The notes: generated by a model from the sequence alone, not told the origin. Counted from the first letter of the stretch, positions 47,256-59,470 are shown. The stretch: DNA of 64,000 bases from Halichondria panicea (GCF_963675165.1 NC_087386.1:1352931-1416930); one strand, 5' to 3'. Numbers and translations: made by a program.

Positions 47256-47304
47256 ACGGCCTGTATACAGGATGTAGCCCACCCACGTCCTGTATACAGG
47301 CCGT
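47256..47304. repeat. Hairpin 1 in the left arm of the element
   Basis: ACGGCCTGTATACAGGATGT pairs with ACGTCCTGTATACAGGCCGT: a 20-bp stem with one G-T mismatch and a 9-base loop. Confidence 0.85.
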
Positions 47305-47308
47305 TTCT

Positions 47309-47356
47309 CACGGGCTGTAAACAGGACGTTAGCCCACGTCCTGTTTACAGCCCGTG
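47309..47356. repeat. Hairpin 2 in the left arm of the element
   Basis: CACGGGCTGTAAACAGGACG and the next T pair perfectly with the arm ending CCTGTTTACAGCCCGTG: a 21-bp stem with a 6-base loop (TAGCCC). Confidence 0.88.
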
Positions 47357-48746
47357 GATACGGGCCTGTATTAGGGCGTAGCACCCACGTCCTGTATATA
47401 GGCTGTTGCAGCTGTAGCTTATGCGCATGCGCTAGCTTGAGGCAGGATGACGTCACCTGACTACAAAAAGAGAGTGAGACAGACAGACAGAGCTCTGAGA
47501 AAAAATCCTGCTGCTTGTCACAAGAGGAGCTGCTGGTCCAAAAAGACAACTTGAAGAGGACTATACAGTCCATTACTATTAGTCTACCTGTGAACAGAAA
47601 AAGGTGAAGCTGTAGCAGCATGTTATTATATTAAACAGTTATATTATTTTTATTGAACTTTCTCATAGCAGTTTGTGTTCCTCTAGTTCCACAGCTATTT
47701 CAAATCTGTAGTGAATTTGACCTCTAGTGTAGTTGGCAGCAAAGGTCTGTAAATTTCACCTCTACTGTATGTTTATAAATTCAGGTTTGCACGTTGTTAT
47801 GGACTTTTGAAGCTGGAACACTGGCCAATTTTACAAGGTAAACGTTTCGTTTTGCTTCCTTTTTGAAATAATCCTCCTCATCGTAGGCTCCCATCTGAAG
47901 TTTTTTCACTTTTGATAAAGAGGTGTTGAAGAATGCTCCCAGGTTTGTTATTCTCTTTCACTAGCATTCACATATTAAACACGCGATCAAATTGACTTTA
48001 GATAATGCTGCCGAGTTGAAGTCTGGACTAATTACGTAAGTGCCACTGTTCTATTGTGTTTTGTGATACGTTATTGCTTCTATAGATACTAGATGTTGTC
48101 AGAAGAATGAACTAAAGATAAAGCAACAGTTTCCTGGTAAGAAAATTCAGCAACTATGTAATCTGTGTGAATAGCGTATTGGTGTACAGTTGCGAGATAT
48201 CTTCGAGATGAAAAAGAGCCCTTGTAATGTGTACAGCACACTGTAAGCTGTTCACTGACTTCATAGTACGCCGGTAAGCAGTGGTGTATTTTTTGTATAA
48301 TTCCCAGCCTCTTCTCCTCAGAGTCTATCTTTGTGCACAAAAACAAGACAAATATAAATACAGTAAGTTAGTATACTTATGTGGCGTTAACGTACGGTTC
48401 AACTGGTTGTTTTTATCTGCAGTGCCACCGTGGGGATGTGAAGACACGGACATGATAATGAGAGACATAATGTAGCTGAACAGAAATTAATATATATATA
48501 TCTTGTTCTTGTCTTCTTTGTCTTTGAATTGTGACCTTTTGAAGCATGATACTAGCTTATTAAATTGTGCATGAGAACAGTATGATACAGGCTGAATACA
48601 GGCCGTTTGTACGGGCTGTTTACAGGCTGTATGTGAACGGCCTGTTTAGTAGTGTCTACCCAACGGTCCCGTATCAGGATGTTGTGAACGTCCTGTAACG
48701 GACATGTAACGGACCTGACACGCCCTGTGGATTTTTGGCTGTGTAC

Positions 48747-49526
48747 CCACGGTAACAATTCCTCTGGGCTGGGCTAACTAGTTGAGCCACGCCTCCCAAT
48801 TCTCAAGGCTAGGTACATGTCTCTGTCTAGCTGCTTCTTCAGCTTCTTGCTCAGTTTTGTGGCTTAGAGAAAGGCCAGCTACTCAGGGGGAAGAGTCCAG
48901 ATGAAAGTCTGGCAGCCAGGTGACGTCCAAACGGTCAGTTATTCTTTCCACCAACTTTTTAATCTAGTCTAGTCCTGCTTGCACTGCTACTACTACTACT
49001 ACTGCTACTCTTCCTACTACTACTGCTGCTACTCTTCCTAGCTAGTCAAAGGTTTCTTTTTTTTTATAACTACATATGCACAAAGAGACATCAAAGCTTA
49101 CATCAAAGGACACAGATTTTTAGCCTACTTGACTGATAAGGCCGTTACCTAGACTACAGTTTGTTTGTCAGGGAGGAGCTCACATACAACTTCATCTAAT
49201 TCATCATAACGATTCCTTACCCATTGTTGTAATTTCTACAACAGATTGCCAAGGAAAGGGATAAGGGTGACAATGGGTGGAGTGCACGGGTGACAAACAA
49301 GGAATAGGAGTGGGAACACCTGTGCTCAGCAGAATGAGTACCTACACCATGCATGTAGCCATTGTTCTAATGCGATAGAGTAATATCTCAATGCATGCAT
49401 GAGTGCAATGGATGGACAACGGTCCAATATACTTTTCAGATGGTCAATTGTCAATAAATGATTGTCTATATACTGCATGCAGATTCAGTATTACATAACC
49501 ACAGACTAGTGTCTCCTAGCCCACCA
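48747..49526. other. Gene-free stretch with a TAC-rich trinucleotide repeat
   Basis: 48988-49040 is built from CTACTACTACTGCTACTCTTC units. No gene seen. The remainder is unremarkable. Confidence 0.45.
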
Positions 49527-49966
49527 TTCTTGGTTGGTATGATTGTCCCTTCAGGCACGGCCCTGATGATCCTCAGAGGTAGTCGGCCGCCATGCTTCTC
49601 CAGGATGTACTCCCAACCTGCAGTGAACATGAGTATAGAGAGAGAGGTCAGCTCCTGCACAGTGAGTGGGCATGCACTACCTTTCTTGTTGAAGAGTCCT
49701 GGTCCCAGGTGGGCGTCCATCGCGGCAACTGCCTCCTCTATCTTCTCCCGGGTCACCACATCTATATAATAAAGTAGCTAGTTGTTTAACAAAAAAATAG
49801 TGCCATATAGAAATGCATAAGCAAATCAACGACAACAATGATGGTCTAGATTTACTGTAGACCGAAGATATACGATAACTTTCCTCCTCTGCTCTCAAAG
49901 TATAATATTATAGGTGTCTAGTCTAGACAGTTCAGTGCCAGGAGGGTACTGGAGGTGGTGGGTCAC
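49527..49966 (-). pseudogene. NAMPT: NAMPT remnant, exons 2-4, antisense
   Basis: On the minus strand: a stub of exon 2 ([12 protein letters not shown], 49931-49966), exon 3 (VTREKIEEAVAAMDAHLGPG, about 49680-49755) and exon 4 ([17 protein letters not shown], about 49528-49620). Exon 4 carries an extra in-frame or frame-altering triplet region (RIIRAVPEG against RIRAVPEG in the intact gene). Exons 1 and 5-14 are absent. Introns are retained, so it arose by DNA duplication and inversion, not by reverse transcription. Confidence 0.85.
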
Positions 49967-50343
49967 CTGCAACAGATTGTGGTGGTATAGTACAATGAAT
50001 ACAGCTATCAATAACACCTTATAGGAATCTGTCTCCATACATGCAGCCATGCTCCTCCTACAATCTGTATCAGCTAAACTGCATGCTAAAGTATTTATAA
50101 AAAGATATTTCCACAGAGCTTGAAGGGCTATAGATCTAGCTAGCTAACCTGGATCTGTATTGCATACATAGTCTACAACACCTGACTGAATTCAAAGGTG
50201 AGTAAAAGATGTCCATGCAAGTGCACACACTAAGTAAAAACATTGACCAGGCAGTGTAGGTCTAACATTTAACTCTAATCATGTTCTAACATTTACTAGA
50301 TCTACATGCCTTTAGACACCCTCCCTTCCTCTACAGTCAGGCA

Positions 50344-53300
50344 ATGGCAGCCAGTATAAATAGCTTCCATTTTCAAGTCGTAGGAGATGACCACACTGGT
50401 AATCAGGCTCTGTTGAAATGATACGCAATAGTAAGTCCATTAATATAGCTGTTAACCATGCAAGTCGTGGAGGTGAATTCTGTCAACGTTATTATTATAG
50501 GGTAGGCACTTTGAGGTCAATGGAAATCTGTGCAACATTCGGCTGGTAAGTTCAATTCGATACAACCATGCACAAAGATTGTACATTTTCCTGTTTTTAC
50601 ACTACATTTCAATATAAGAAAGTTCCAGATTTGCTAGAACTGATATAGCCTATAAAAAAAAATCAATTGCAATTGTGTCTAATATCGTAATACCCCCCAA
50701 ACACTAAAAGCTAGCATTAGCTGCAAGCAAAGCACTGTATAGCTGTCACTAGAATTGTTTGCTTACTGCAAAGCCTATACTAATATTGACCATAATTATA
50801 GTAGTTAGTGAACAGGCTATTTAGCTCCCTCAAGATCATGCACTGCAAGACTGGGGGCTCAGAAACATTTAGAGGTCTCATAATACCCTACAATGTAAAA
50901 TTTAGCATGCATAAATAGGGAGTATAGCCATAAAATTTATATCTTCAAGTTGGTGGGAAATTCCGCAAAACCGATAGCGTAATAAGATGCCAAAGAGTTT
51001 TTCTGGTGAAGAATTAATTATCTTTTATGGTATGGTAAAGAGTTCCTCTTGTGCTTCCCTTAGTATAATTATTATGCCAGGATTTTGAGAAAAATACATC
51101 ACATGGACCTACATGGACCATGACTCTTTTATGAGCTTTGTAGTCTAGAGACGTACAAATCTTTCAACTGTTGAGTGACTAACACACAGCACTCTATAGT
51201 CCTCGTGCCATTAAAGACTACATTTCACCAGCTTGCTCCAACTAGCCTATCAGTATTGAATTTCACACCAACTTGAATAAATTAATCATGCTGTAAGTAC
51301 GCCCACCAGTAATGTTATGCATGAGTAACTTGCACTCTGCACCATTAATTTTACCACTTAAATTAAAATATTTTCTTCAATTATAGTCCTACATGTCTCA
51401 TTGGTTTAAAATACCCTCTTCTACTCTATTCACTATACTGTTTTTCTCTTTGCTGCATTAGTCACTGTTCCAAGACCCAACTGAAAGAACTGTCCTTACG
51501 TTGGGATCTCCCGAAACCATCGATGGCTACATCTTCGTGTACAATGCTGCAGATATGGTAACTCCATTTACTAACCAATTAACGGTTTCTATGTAATTAT
51601 CGTGCATGGTTCCTGTTTCCACTGCTGTGTAGGAATCTTTCCATAGGCTGAATGAATGGATCGATATGTTCAACCATGAGAAATCAATATTTGAAGAGCC
51701 CAAAGTTCTGCTAGGAAATGTGCCGAGCAGTGGAGAGAGAAATGTGGAGCTCAATCTTGTCTTGGTGAGTTTTTTTCTGATATGTGCACTGTGGGACACT
51801 TAAATTAAGAGAATTATTATTGGGTCCCTGCATGGCTTATTTAAATCACATTTAAATCACTGATATATTTACCCTGTGCGTGCATGCGCAAGCGCAGCAG
51901 GGGTAGAGTGATCAGTGTGTGTGTGTCGGTGTGTGTGTGTGTGTGTGTGTGTGTCGGTGTGTGTGGGCACAAAAATGAGCTGTTTGAGCGAACTATAGAC
52001 ACTTCCATGCATGGACTGCTTGCTTTAACTGCTATTGAGACAGTGCATGGTTGAAAAATAGGCTGCTTATAGTTGAAACTTGTAGGTGATCTTTGAAGGC
52101 AACGAAATCGATCTAATCGTGTTGCTTTATAGATTCACGATCATTCTGATGCAGAATGTTAAGGTCATTACAGTAAAAATTTATCGTGTCAACGCACGGG
52201 GTGAATGCTCCATTGAGCATCTTGTTTCCAATACGACTTTGTCACTCTTAGAAAAGAAGCCAGAGGAGATCCCTAACTGTAATTATATACCAAGTAATTC
52301 ACTTTTTCTATAGGCATTTACTGATTTTACAAACATGAAGAACTTTGAAACTGATCTTGCTGAAGACACATTTGGAGCAGAGAGAGCGATTTCAACACTT
52401 GTTAGTGCTAGTTTGCCAACGGCTACATAGCCACAAAGTCCAACAACGGTAAATTATGTACATGTAGTGTGATAATGTTTTTATTTGATTTTTCTACCCA
52501 AGATATTAGCGACCTTACAAGCTAATACAACTGTTAAAGGAAATGACAAAGCGATAACATTACCCGCTACTGCCAGTCGTAGGAGATCGAAAACTGCCAG
52601 AGGCCCGCAAACATTGGTATCTTCCGAATACGCTGATAGCTTCAGTTTCAATAGCCAAGAGTTTTGGTTGCTAAGCAAAACAATGATGGACTTAACATGA
52701 CCGTTGCCAAGATGTCATCACTCAATCTAGACTCTGAGGATATGGATGTGAAGTAAGATGGGACAGAAAGCAGCTCCGGGAATACAGCAAACCCATTGGA
52801 TAGATTTTCAAGAGTTGCTAAGGAAGCAAATGGTTATCTGAAAGCTGCCCAAAAAAAGATCAAATTGGCTCAAAAAACAAGCAACGAAATGATTACATTG
52901 CTCAAACAATGTGTGGAAGAGGTTCACGGAGCAAACGACATCCTGAAAGATAAAAACCACGTTCTTCGCCAGGAAATTGATGAAGCAAACAATAAAAACG
53001 AGCTTGCACAGAAGGAAATGGATGGCTTAAGGCAGAGGTTACAAGATTCATCTCATTGGATAATCAGCAAAGAAGAAGTTGAATTGACGAACAAGAAATT
53101 GGGAGATGGTGGATACGGTACAGTCACAGTGGCTAGTTTCCGTGGTATCCAAGTGGCAGCAAAACAACTTCACGGGATGATTCTAACCTCATACAATCGA
53201 GTAATGTTTGACAGAGAAATGAACATTGCTTCGAAAGTGAGACATCCAAACTGTGTACAATTCTTAGGTGCTGTGGTGGAGGAAGAGCCGATTATCTTGA

Positions 53301-53812
53301 TGGAGTTAATGCCGACAGTTTTGCGAGAAATCCTTCCCAAAGAGCTAAACCGATTGTCACAAGATCAGATCCCACCGATATGTTGAGATATCGCTAGAGC
53401 ACTAACGTACTTGCACTCCATGAAACCTCAACCAGTAATCCACCGCGATGTTAGCAGTGCAAATGTACTCTTGGAGCCAATTGCTAACTCGCTGTGGAAA
53501 GCAAAAATCTCAGATTATGGATCCACCAACTTTGCACCGCTGGTCAATACGAAGGCACCTGGTAATGCTGTGTATGCAGCGCCTGAGGCTTGCTCAGTAA
53601 AGTTGCAATCTACTAAAATGGACGTGTTCAGTTTTGGTGTGCTAGTTGTTGAAATTCATTTGAGGGAATTTCCCGATCCGAATAGTCGAGATCAAAGGGT
53701 ATATCAAGTGGAGCTCATGTACCCTCAGATTGCTTCGTTGATTAAAAAGTGCCTGTGTGAAAAACCTGAGGACCGTTTGCATATGCTTGAAATCCTAGAA
53801 CAGTTGAAATGA
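50344..53812 (+). pseudogene. PseudoGTPase-coiled coil-kinase paralogue, inactivated
   Basis: Exons 50344-50430, 50501-50545, 51462-51557, 51633-51764, 52314-about 52449 and about 52503-53812 follow the gene at 41330. Lesions: CGA to TGA in exon 1 (50416-50418), TAG near the end of exon 5 (52428), a one-base loss in the TTGAACATG segment (52693-52697), CAA to TAA (52754), and CGA to TGA just after PPIC in the kinase domain (53384). The kinase part is otherwise almost identical to the first gene (HRDVSSANVLL, DYGS, YAAPE). It keeps splice sites, so transcription is possible. Its 3' end was copied twice downstream with the transporter gene. Confidence 0.85.
51914..51966. repeat. (GT)n microsatellite with a shared upstream motif
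   Basis: GTGTGTGTGTCGGTGTGTG-type repeat preceded by GCATGCGCAAGCGCAGCAGG, the same combination as at 27593-27665. This suggests a dispersed short element ending in a microsatellite. Confidence 0.75.
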
Positions 53813-54978
53813 ACTGCTATATAAATATGTACGTGTGTATAAATTAATTATAATTATGTGTTTTGAAATCACTTTCTTGAACACAATTATTACATAGTAA
53901 TATTAAGGCATAATTATAAAGTACGGCATATAATTATAAAAAAGTTTTAAAGAATATGACTTTGTAATCACAAGCATTTTTCAGGTCCGACAGAAGAGAC
54001 AGCAACCTACAGAAATGCAGGCAGCACTGAACATGTCGACAGTGACTGAATAGTTATAATTATGCTTTCAACAAACAAACACTCAAGAGTTATATGGGCT
54101 TTCAAGTTTATTGTGGAATATCCTCAAGCATGCAGTACTATAGAGCTCTGCGTCTAGTCATGAGTCATAATTATACTTAATATAGATCTACATGGGGAAT
54201 TTCTTTATAATTATGCATACGGAACCTTTATCATGCAGCAGCAAGTGCAAAACATCTATTTCACAACAAATATTGCTCTCAAAGGTAATCAACAGTTGAC
54301 CTAACACCTGATGAGAAACCTGAAAATCCAGCTACTAAACAGTCAGCTCTATATATACCTGTTCATTGTCCGCCATACTGAGCCAGAGATACTTCGACGC
54401 TAACCAGTTCTACAGCAGAGAGAGATCAGTAGCAATAAGTTAATCATTCCTTACAGTATTGGCCATCTCGTGCATGACCATCGTCTGCATATTTCATGTG
54501 TATAGCTCTTCCACCTGTACTGGTAAAGATATAGTGCATGTATGAGTCACCTTTGACAGAAGTGAAGTAATTACAATATTAAGTACAGTGGAACCTCTGT
54601 TAACAACCACCTCCGAATAAAGGCCAGCTGCTATATATAACAGCCAGGCACCCAGGTCCCAAATGAACAGTTTGTGTACAAAACAACCTCTCAACAAAGG
54701 CCACCTCAGTCTGTATAAAGGCCAAAACATTGTTCCCCAAAGGTGTCCGTTATAGAAGGGGGTTCCACTGCACATGTATACTGCATGCACAACAGATTAT
54801 CATTGTTTATTATCTTCATAATTGTTGGGACTGAAACACTGTTTGTTCATCAGCAGCACATTGTAGTAGGATTGTTCACTTCTTATCATAATTATATACA
54901 CCTAACAAAACAATTGCTCCCAAAAGTATTAAAATCAAAATAAGAGTAAAGCCCAGCCTGCATGAAATAATTCAAACA
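53813..54978. other. Spacer of the 2.87-kb duplicated unit
   Basis: Non-coding sequence between the kinase pseudogene and the first POT transporter, repeated almost unchanged at 56.7-57.8 kb and partly at 59.5-60.1 kb. It contains a MITE at 54584. Confidence 0.7.
54584..54771. mobile_element. MITE with ACAGTGGAACC ends
   Basis: Left TACAGTGGAACCTCTGTTA, right GGGGGTTCCACTGCA; interior has repeated AACAAAGGCCACCTC-like phrases. 188 bases. Its duplicate in unit 2 is at 57442-57629. Confidence 0.75.
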
Positions 54979-56616
54979 ATGGACTCTACTAACAGCAGCT
55001 CAAGGGACCATACAAAGCCAGTGATAAGAAAGAGATGCAAGTATCAAGTGAGGTGGTTCTATTCAAAAGGAGCATTTCTTGTTTTACTGTGGACTACACT
55101 TCTAAGTGCAACTACAGGGTATTATATGACAGATCTAGGAGGAAAGATTCTCTTAAAAATAGACGAGCAACACCATTTTCAAGGGATCATAGCACTACCG
55201 TTCATTGCAATCCCATTGCTAGGATGGTTAGCAGATGCTAAGCTTGGAAACTACAGAGTCTTTAAATTGAATTGCTTTGTTTTACTGATAGGAACGATAT
55301 TTGGCTGTATTCAAATTCTCTACTTTCCACTGTTGAATTCTATTGCACTAAGATACACAAGTGCTGTCATCATAGTACTAGGATATGGAGTGTGTGCAAC
55401 AAATATAGCAGTTTGCTTAATGACAGCCTTGCAGCTTGGTTTAGATCAAATGCCAGATGCTTCTTCCACTAACGTTTCAAGCTTCATCAGTTGGTTCCTG
55501 TTTTCGATCAATATTGGATTTTGGATTGCTGACTGGCTATCAAATGCATTCCTTTATTGCATAAACTCTTCAACAATCAATGACATACAGAAAGTGCAAC
55601 TGTTTAGCTTATTTCCAGTATTGTGTTTGGTAATTATTTGTTCCACGATGTTTTTGTTAGCTTCAAAATGGCTAATTATTGAACCAAAGTCGCCTCAAGC
55701 CCTCAAAACCATCTACCAAGTTCTCAATTTTGCAGCCAAGCACAAGGCTCCTATTTATCGCAGTGCTCTCACATACTGGGAGGAAGACGTACCCTCTAGA
55801 CTAGATCTGGGGAAGACAAAGTATGGTGGACCATTTTCTATAGAGCAAGTTGAAAATGTCAAAACCTTCCTAAGAATACTTGTGATGTCTTTCCCAATAT
55901 TTATCATTTTAATAGCATTTTGGAGTATTTACATAGATTCAAATAAAATCATGTTTGAAAGTGTAAAGAATCTTAACCTCAACATTACTAACTGTACATC
56001 AAGCATGGTATACACGTTTAGTTTGAGCCTTTGGTGGAGTGGTATTGTCACAACAATTGTCTACGAATTTGCATTATATCCATTCATAAGAAACAAAGTA
56101 CCCAGCTCTATCCGACGAATTGGAGCTGCAACTTTATTCATCCTGTTATTGAATATTATAAACTTAGCTATGCAATTTAGTCGATACACATGGATATCAG
56201 TACTTTATATGGGAACTCTCGATGGTTTCATATTGGTACTCTTGTTAAATGGAATATTTGAGTTTCTGTGCGCCCAGTCACCATACAACATGCGAGGACT
56301 CTTGACTGGCTACATGATGTTACTATTGTATTTTGCGATATCTCTGAACGACGTAATGAATGATATTGGAACGGATAACAAATGTTATACATCAACTGCA
56401 CTGAGTGTGATTGGATTGGTCCTGTACTGCCTCCTGGCATGCTGGTACAAGAGGAGAGTTAGAGACGAGGACTACAATGCACACAGAGTGGTGGAGGAGG
56501 TCTATGATCGATACCTCTCTCATGTACAGTATAGAAACAAGAATAACTGTGTATCTCCGTATAGTGAAAGTCAACTGATTACGTCCATGTATAACAATTA
56601 CACACTTAACACATAA
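54979..56616 (+). CDS. POT/SLC15-like proton-coupled transporter, copy I, intact
   Basis: Single exon of 545 residues with about twelve membrane helices. After a polar start (MDSTNSSSRDHTKP) come WFYSKGAFLVLLW (TM1), PLLGWLADAKLGNYRVFKL (the POT loop after TM2) and LQLGLDQMPDASSTNVSSF. The central cytosolic part has LDLGKTKYGGPFSIEQVENV, typical of POT proteins between TM6 and TM7. CAQSPYNMRGLLTG (TM10 region) and a charged tail RRVRDEDYNAHRVVEEVYDR follow. POT members import di- and tripeptides or other small solutes with protons; the substrate here is unknown. The classical ExxER motif of TM1 is not seen, so proton coupling may be changed. Confidence 0.8.
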   Translation: MDSTNSSSRDHTKPVIRKRCKYQVRWFYSKGAFLVLLWTTLLSATTGYYMTDLGGKILLKIDEQHHFQGIIALPFIAIPLLGWLADAKLGNYRVFKLNCFVLLIGTIFGCIQILYFPLLNSIALRYTSAVIIVLGYGVCATNIAVCLMTALQLGLDQMPDASSTNVSSFISWFLFSINIGFWIADWLSNAFLYCINSSTINDIQKVQLFSLFPVLCLVIICSTMFLLASKWLIIEPKSPQALKTIYQVLNFAAKHKAPIYRSALTYWEEDVPSRLDLGKTKYGGPFSIEQVENVKTFLRILVMSFPIFIILIAFWSIYIDSNKIMFESVKNLNLNITNCTSSMVYTFSLSLWWSGIVTTIVYEFALYPFIRNKVPSSIRRIGAATLFILLLNIINLAMQFSRYTWISVLYMGTLDGFILVLLLNGIFEFLCAQSPYNMRGLLTGYMMLLLYFAISLNDVMNDIGTDNKCYTSTALSVIGLVLYCLLACWYKRRVRDEDYNAHRVVEEVYDRYLSHVQYRNKNNCVSPYSESQLITSMYNNYTLNT

Positions 56617-57441
56617 TTATCTGTTTCACTGAACATTTTCTGAGGACCGTTTGCATATGTTTGAAATCCTGAAACAGTTGAAATGAACTGCTATATAAAT
56701 ATGTACGTGTGTATAAATTAATTATAATTATGTGTTTTGAAATCACTTTCTTGAACGCAATTATTACATAGTAATATTAAGTGCATAATTATGAAGTACG
56801 ATAAAAGCTTTTCCTTTTGTCAGGTCCGACAGAAGAGACAGCAACTTACACAAATGCAGGCAGCACTGAAAATGTATATACACCGACAGTGACTGAATAA
56901 TATTAATATAAGTCAAGTTATAATTATGCTTTCAACAAACAAACACTCAAGAGTTATATGGGCTTTCAAGTATATCGTGGAATATCCTCAAGCAGTACTA
57001 TAGAGCTCTGCGTCTAGTCATGAGTCATAATTATAACTGATATACTGATCTACATGGGGAATTTCTTTATATGCATATAGAACTTTTATCATGCAGCAGC
57101 AAGTGCAAAACATCTATTTCACAACAAATATTGCTCCCAAAGGTAATCAACAGTTGACCTAACACCTGATGAGAAACCTGAAAATCCAGCTACTAAACAG
57201 TCAGCTCTATATATACCTGTTCATTGTCCGCCATGTTGAGTCAGAGATACTTCGACGCTAACCAGTCCTACAGCAGAGAGAGATCAGTAGCAATAAGTTA
57301 ATCATTCCTTACAGTATTGGCCATCTCGTGCATGACCATCGTCTGCATATTTCATGTGTATAGCTCTTCCACCTGTACTGGTAAAGATATAGTGCATGTA
57401 TGAGTCACCTTTGACAGAAGTGAAGTAATTACAATATTAAG

Positions 57442-57629
57442 TACAGTGGAACCTCTGTTAACAACCACCTCCGAATAAAGGCCAGCTGCTATATATAACA
57501 GCCAGGCACCCAGGTCCCAAATGAACAGTTTGTGTACAAAACAACCTCTCAACAAAGGCCACCTCAGTCTGTATAAAGGCCAAAACATTGTTCCCCAAAG
57601 GTGTCCGTTATAGAAGGGGGTTCCACTGC
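57442..57629. mobile_element. MITE with ACAGTGGAACC ends, duplicate
   Basis: Same element as at 54584, carried by duplication unit 2. Not an independent insertion. Confidence 0.75.
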
Positions 57630-57833
57630 ACATGTATACTGCATGCACAACAGATTATCATTGTTTATGATCTTCATTGTTGGGACTGAAACACTGTTTG
57701 TTCATCAGCAGCACATTGTAGTAGGATTGTTCACTTCTTATCATAATTATATACACCTAACAAAACAATTGCTCCCAAAAGTATTAAAATCAAAATAAGA
57801 GTAAAGCCCAGCCTGCATGAAATAATTCAAACA

Positions 57834-59470
57834 ATGGACTCTACTAACAGCAGCTCAAGGGACCATACAAAGCCAGTGATAAGAAAGAGATGCAAGTATC
57901 AAGTGAGGTGGTTCTATTCAAAAGGAGCATTTCTTGTTTTACTGTGGACTACACTTCTAAGTGCAACTACAGGGGTATTATATGACAGATCTAGGAGGAA
58001 AGATTCTCTTAAAAATAGACGAGCAACACCATTTTCAAGGGATCATAGCACTACCGTTCATTGCAATCCCATTGCTAGGATGGTTAGCAGATGCTAAGCT
58101 TGGAAACTACAGAGTCTTTAAATTGAATTGCTTTGTTTTACTGATAGGAACGATAATCAACTGCGCTCAAATTCTCTACTTTCCACTGTTGAATTCTATT
58201 GCACTAAGATACACAAGTGCTGTCATCATAGTACTAGGATATGGAGTGTGTGCAACAAATATAGCAGTTTGCTTAATGACAGCCTTGCAGCTTGGTTTAG
58301 ATCAAATGCCAGATGCTTCTTCCACTAACGTTTCAAGCTTCATCAGTTGGTTCCTGTTTTCGATCAATATTGGATTTTGGATTGCTGGCTGGCTATCAAA
58401 TGCATTCCTTTATTGCATAAACTCTTCAACAATCAATGACATACAGAAAGTGCAACTGTTTAGCTTATTTCCAGTATTGTGTTTGGTAATTATTTGTTCC
58501 ACGATGTTTTTGTTAGCTTCAAAATGGCTAATTATTGAACCAAAGTCGCCTCAAGCCCTCAAAACCATCTACCAAGTTCTCAAGTTTGCAGCCAAGCACA
58601 AGGCTCCTATTTATCGCAGTGCTCTCACATACTGGGAGGAAGACGTACCCTCTAGACTAGATCTGGGGAAGACAAAGTATGGTGGACCATTTTCTATAGA
58701 GCAAGTTGAAAATGTCAAAACCTTCCTAAGAATACTTGTGATGTCTTTCCCAATATTTATCATTTTAATAGCATTTTGGAGTATTTACATAGATTCAAAT
58801 AAAATCATGTTTGAAAGTGTAAAGAATCTTAACCTCAACATTACTAACTGTACATCAAGCATGGTATACACGTTTAGTTTGAGACTTTGGTGGAGTGGTA
58901 TTGTCACAACAATTGTCTACGAATTTGCATTATATCCATTCATAAGAAACAAAGTACCCAGCTCTATCCGACGAATTGGAGCTGCAACTTTATTCATCCT
59001 GTTATTGAATATTATAAACTTAGCTATGCAATTTAGTCGATACGCATGGATATCAGTACTTTATATGGGAACTCTTGATGGTTTTATAATGGTACTCTTG
59101 CTAAACGGAATATTTGAGTTTCTGTGCGCCCAGTCACCTTACAACATGCGAGGACTTCTGACTGGCTACATGATATTACTATTTGTTTTTGCAATATCTC
59201 TGAATGACCTAATGAAGGATATTGGAACAGGAGTTAAATTGTATACATCAACTGCACTGAGTATGATTGGATTGGTTCTGTACTGCCTCCTGGCTCGCTG
59301 GTACAAGAGGAGAGTTAGAGACGAGGACTACAATGCACACAGAGTGGTGGAGGAGGTCTATGATCGATACCTCTCTCATGTACAGTATAGAAACAAGAAT
59401 AACTGTGTATCTCCGTAGTGAAAGTCAACTGATTACGTCCATGTATAACAATTACACACTTAATTAACAC
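57834..59470 (+). pseudogene. POT/SLC15-like transporter, copy II, frameshifted
   Basis: Same start as copy I (MDSTNSSSRDHTKP) but one extra G at about 57972 (ACAGGGGTATT against ACAGGGTATT) shifts the frame after TLLSATTG. The frame then stays open in the copy I register from about 57967 to 59418, where a two-base loss (CCGTAGTG against CCGTATAGTG) truncates the last 18 or so codons. The rest is nearly identical to copy I apart from the TM10-TM12 part (VFAISLNDLMKDIGTGVKLY). An ATG downstream could start a protein without TM1. Confidence 0.8.

Larger units (their letters stand above)
47187..48746. mobile_element. 1.56-kb inverted-repeat element with palindromic arms
   Basis: Outer ends are perfect 20-base inverted repeats: GTACACAGCCAAAAATCCAC on the left and its complement on the right. 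If GTAC or TA is the target duplication, the true end is CACAGCC or ACAGCC. Both subterminal arms are dense in CCTGTATACAGG, ACGGGCC and AACGGCCTGT motifs in both orientations. The central 0.9 kb is AT-rich with several GT...AG pairs but no long frame, so it is non-autonomous or carries captured non-coding sequence. Confidence 0.75.
53767..56640 (+). repeat. Tandem duplication unit 1 (kinase 3' end + spacer + POT gene)
   Basis: Starts TGAGGACCGTTTGCATATG inside the last coding exon of the kinase pseudogene and ends GAACATTTTC before the next TGAGGACCG at 56641. Units 2 and 3 start at 56641 and 59499 and carry the same kinase tail (EDRLHM-like to the stop). Confidence 0.9.

Noticed and set aside
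47184-47621. 145-codon minus-strand frame with RTW and VYRTWV repeats
   Set aside because: Produced by the palindromic CCTGTATACAGG repeats in the arm of the inverted-repeat element; low-complexity, not a credible protein.
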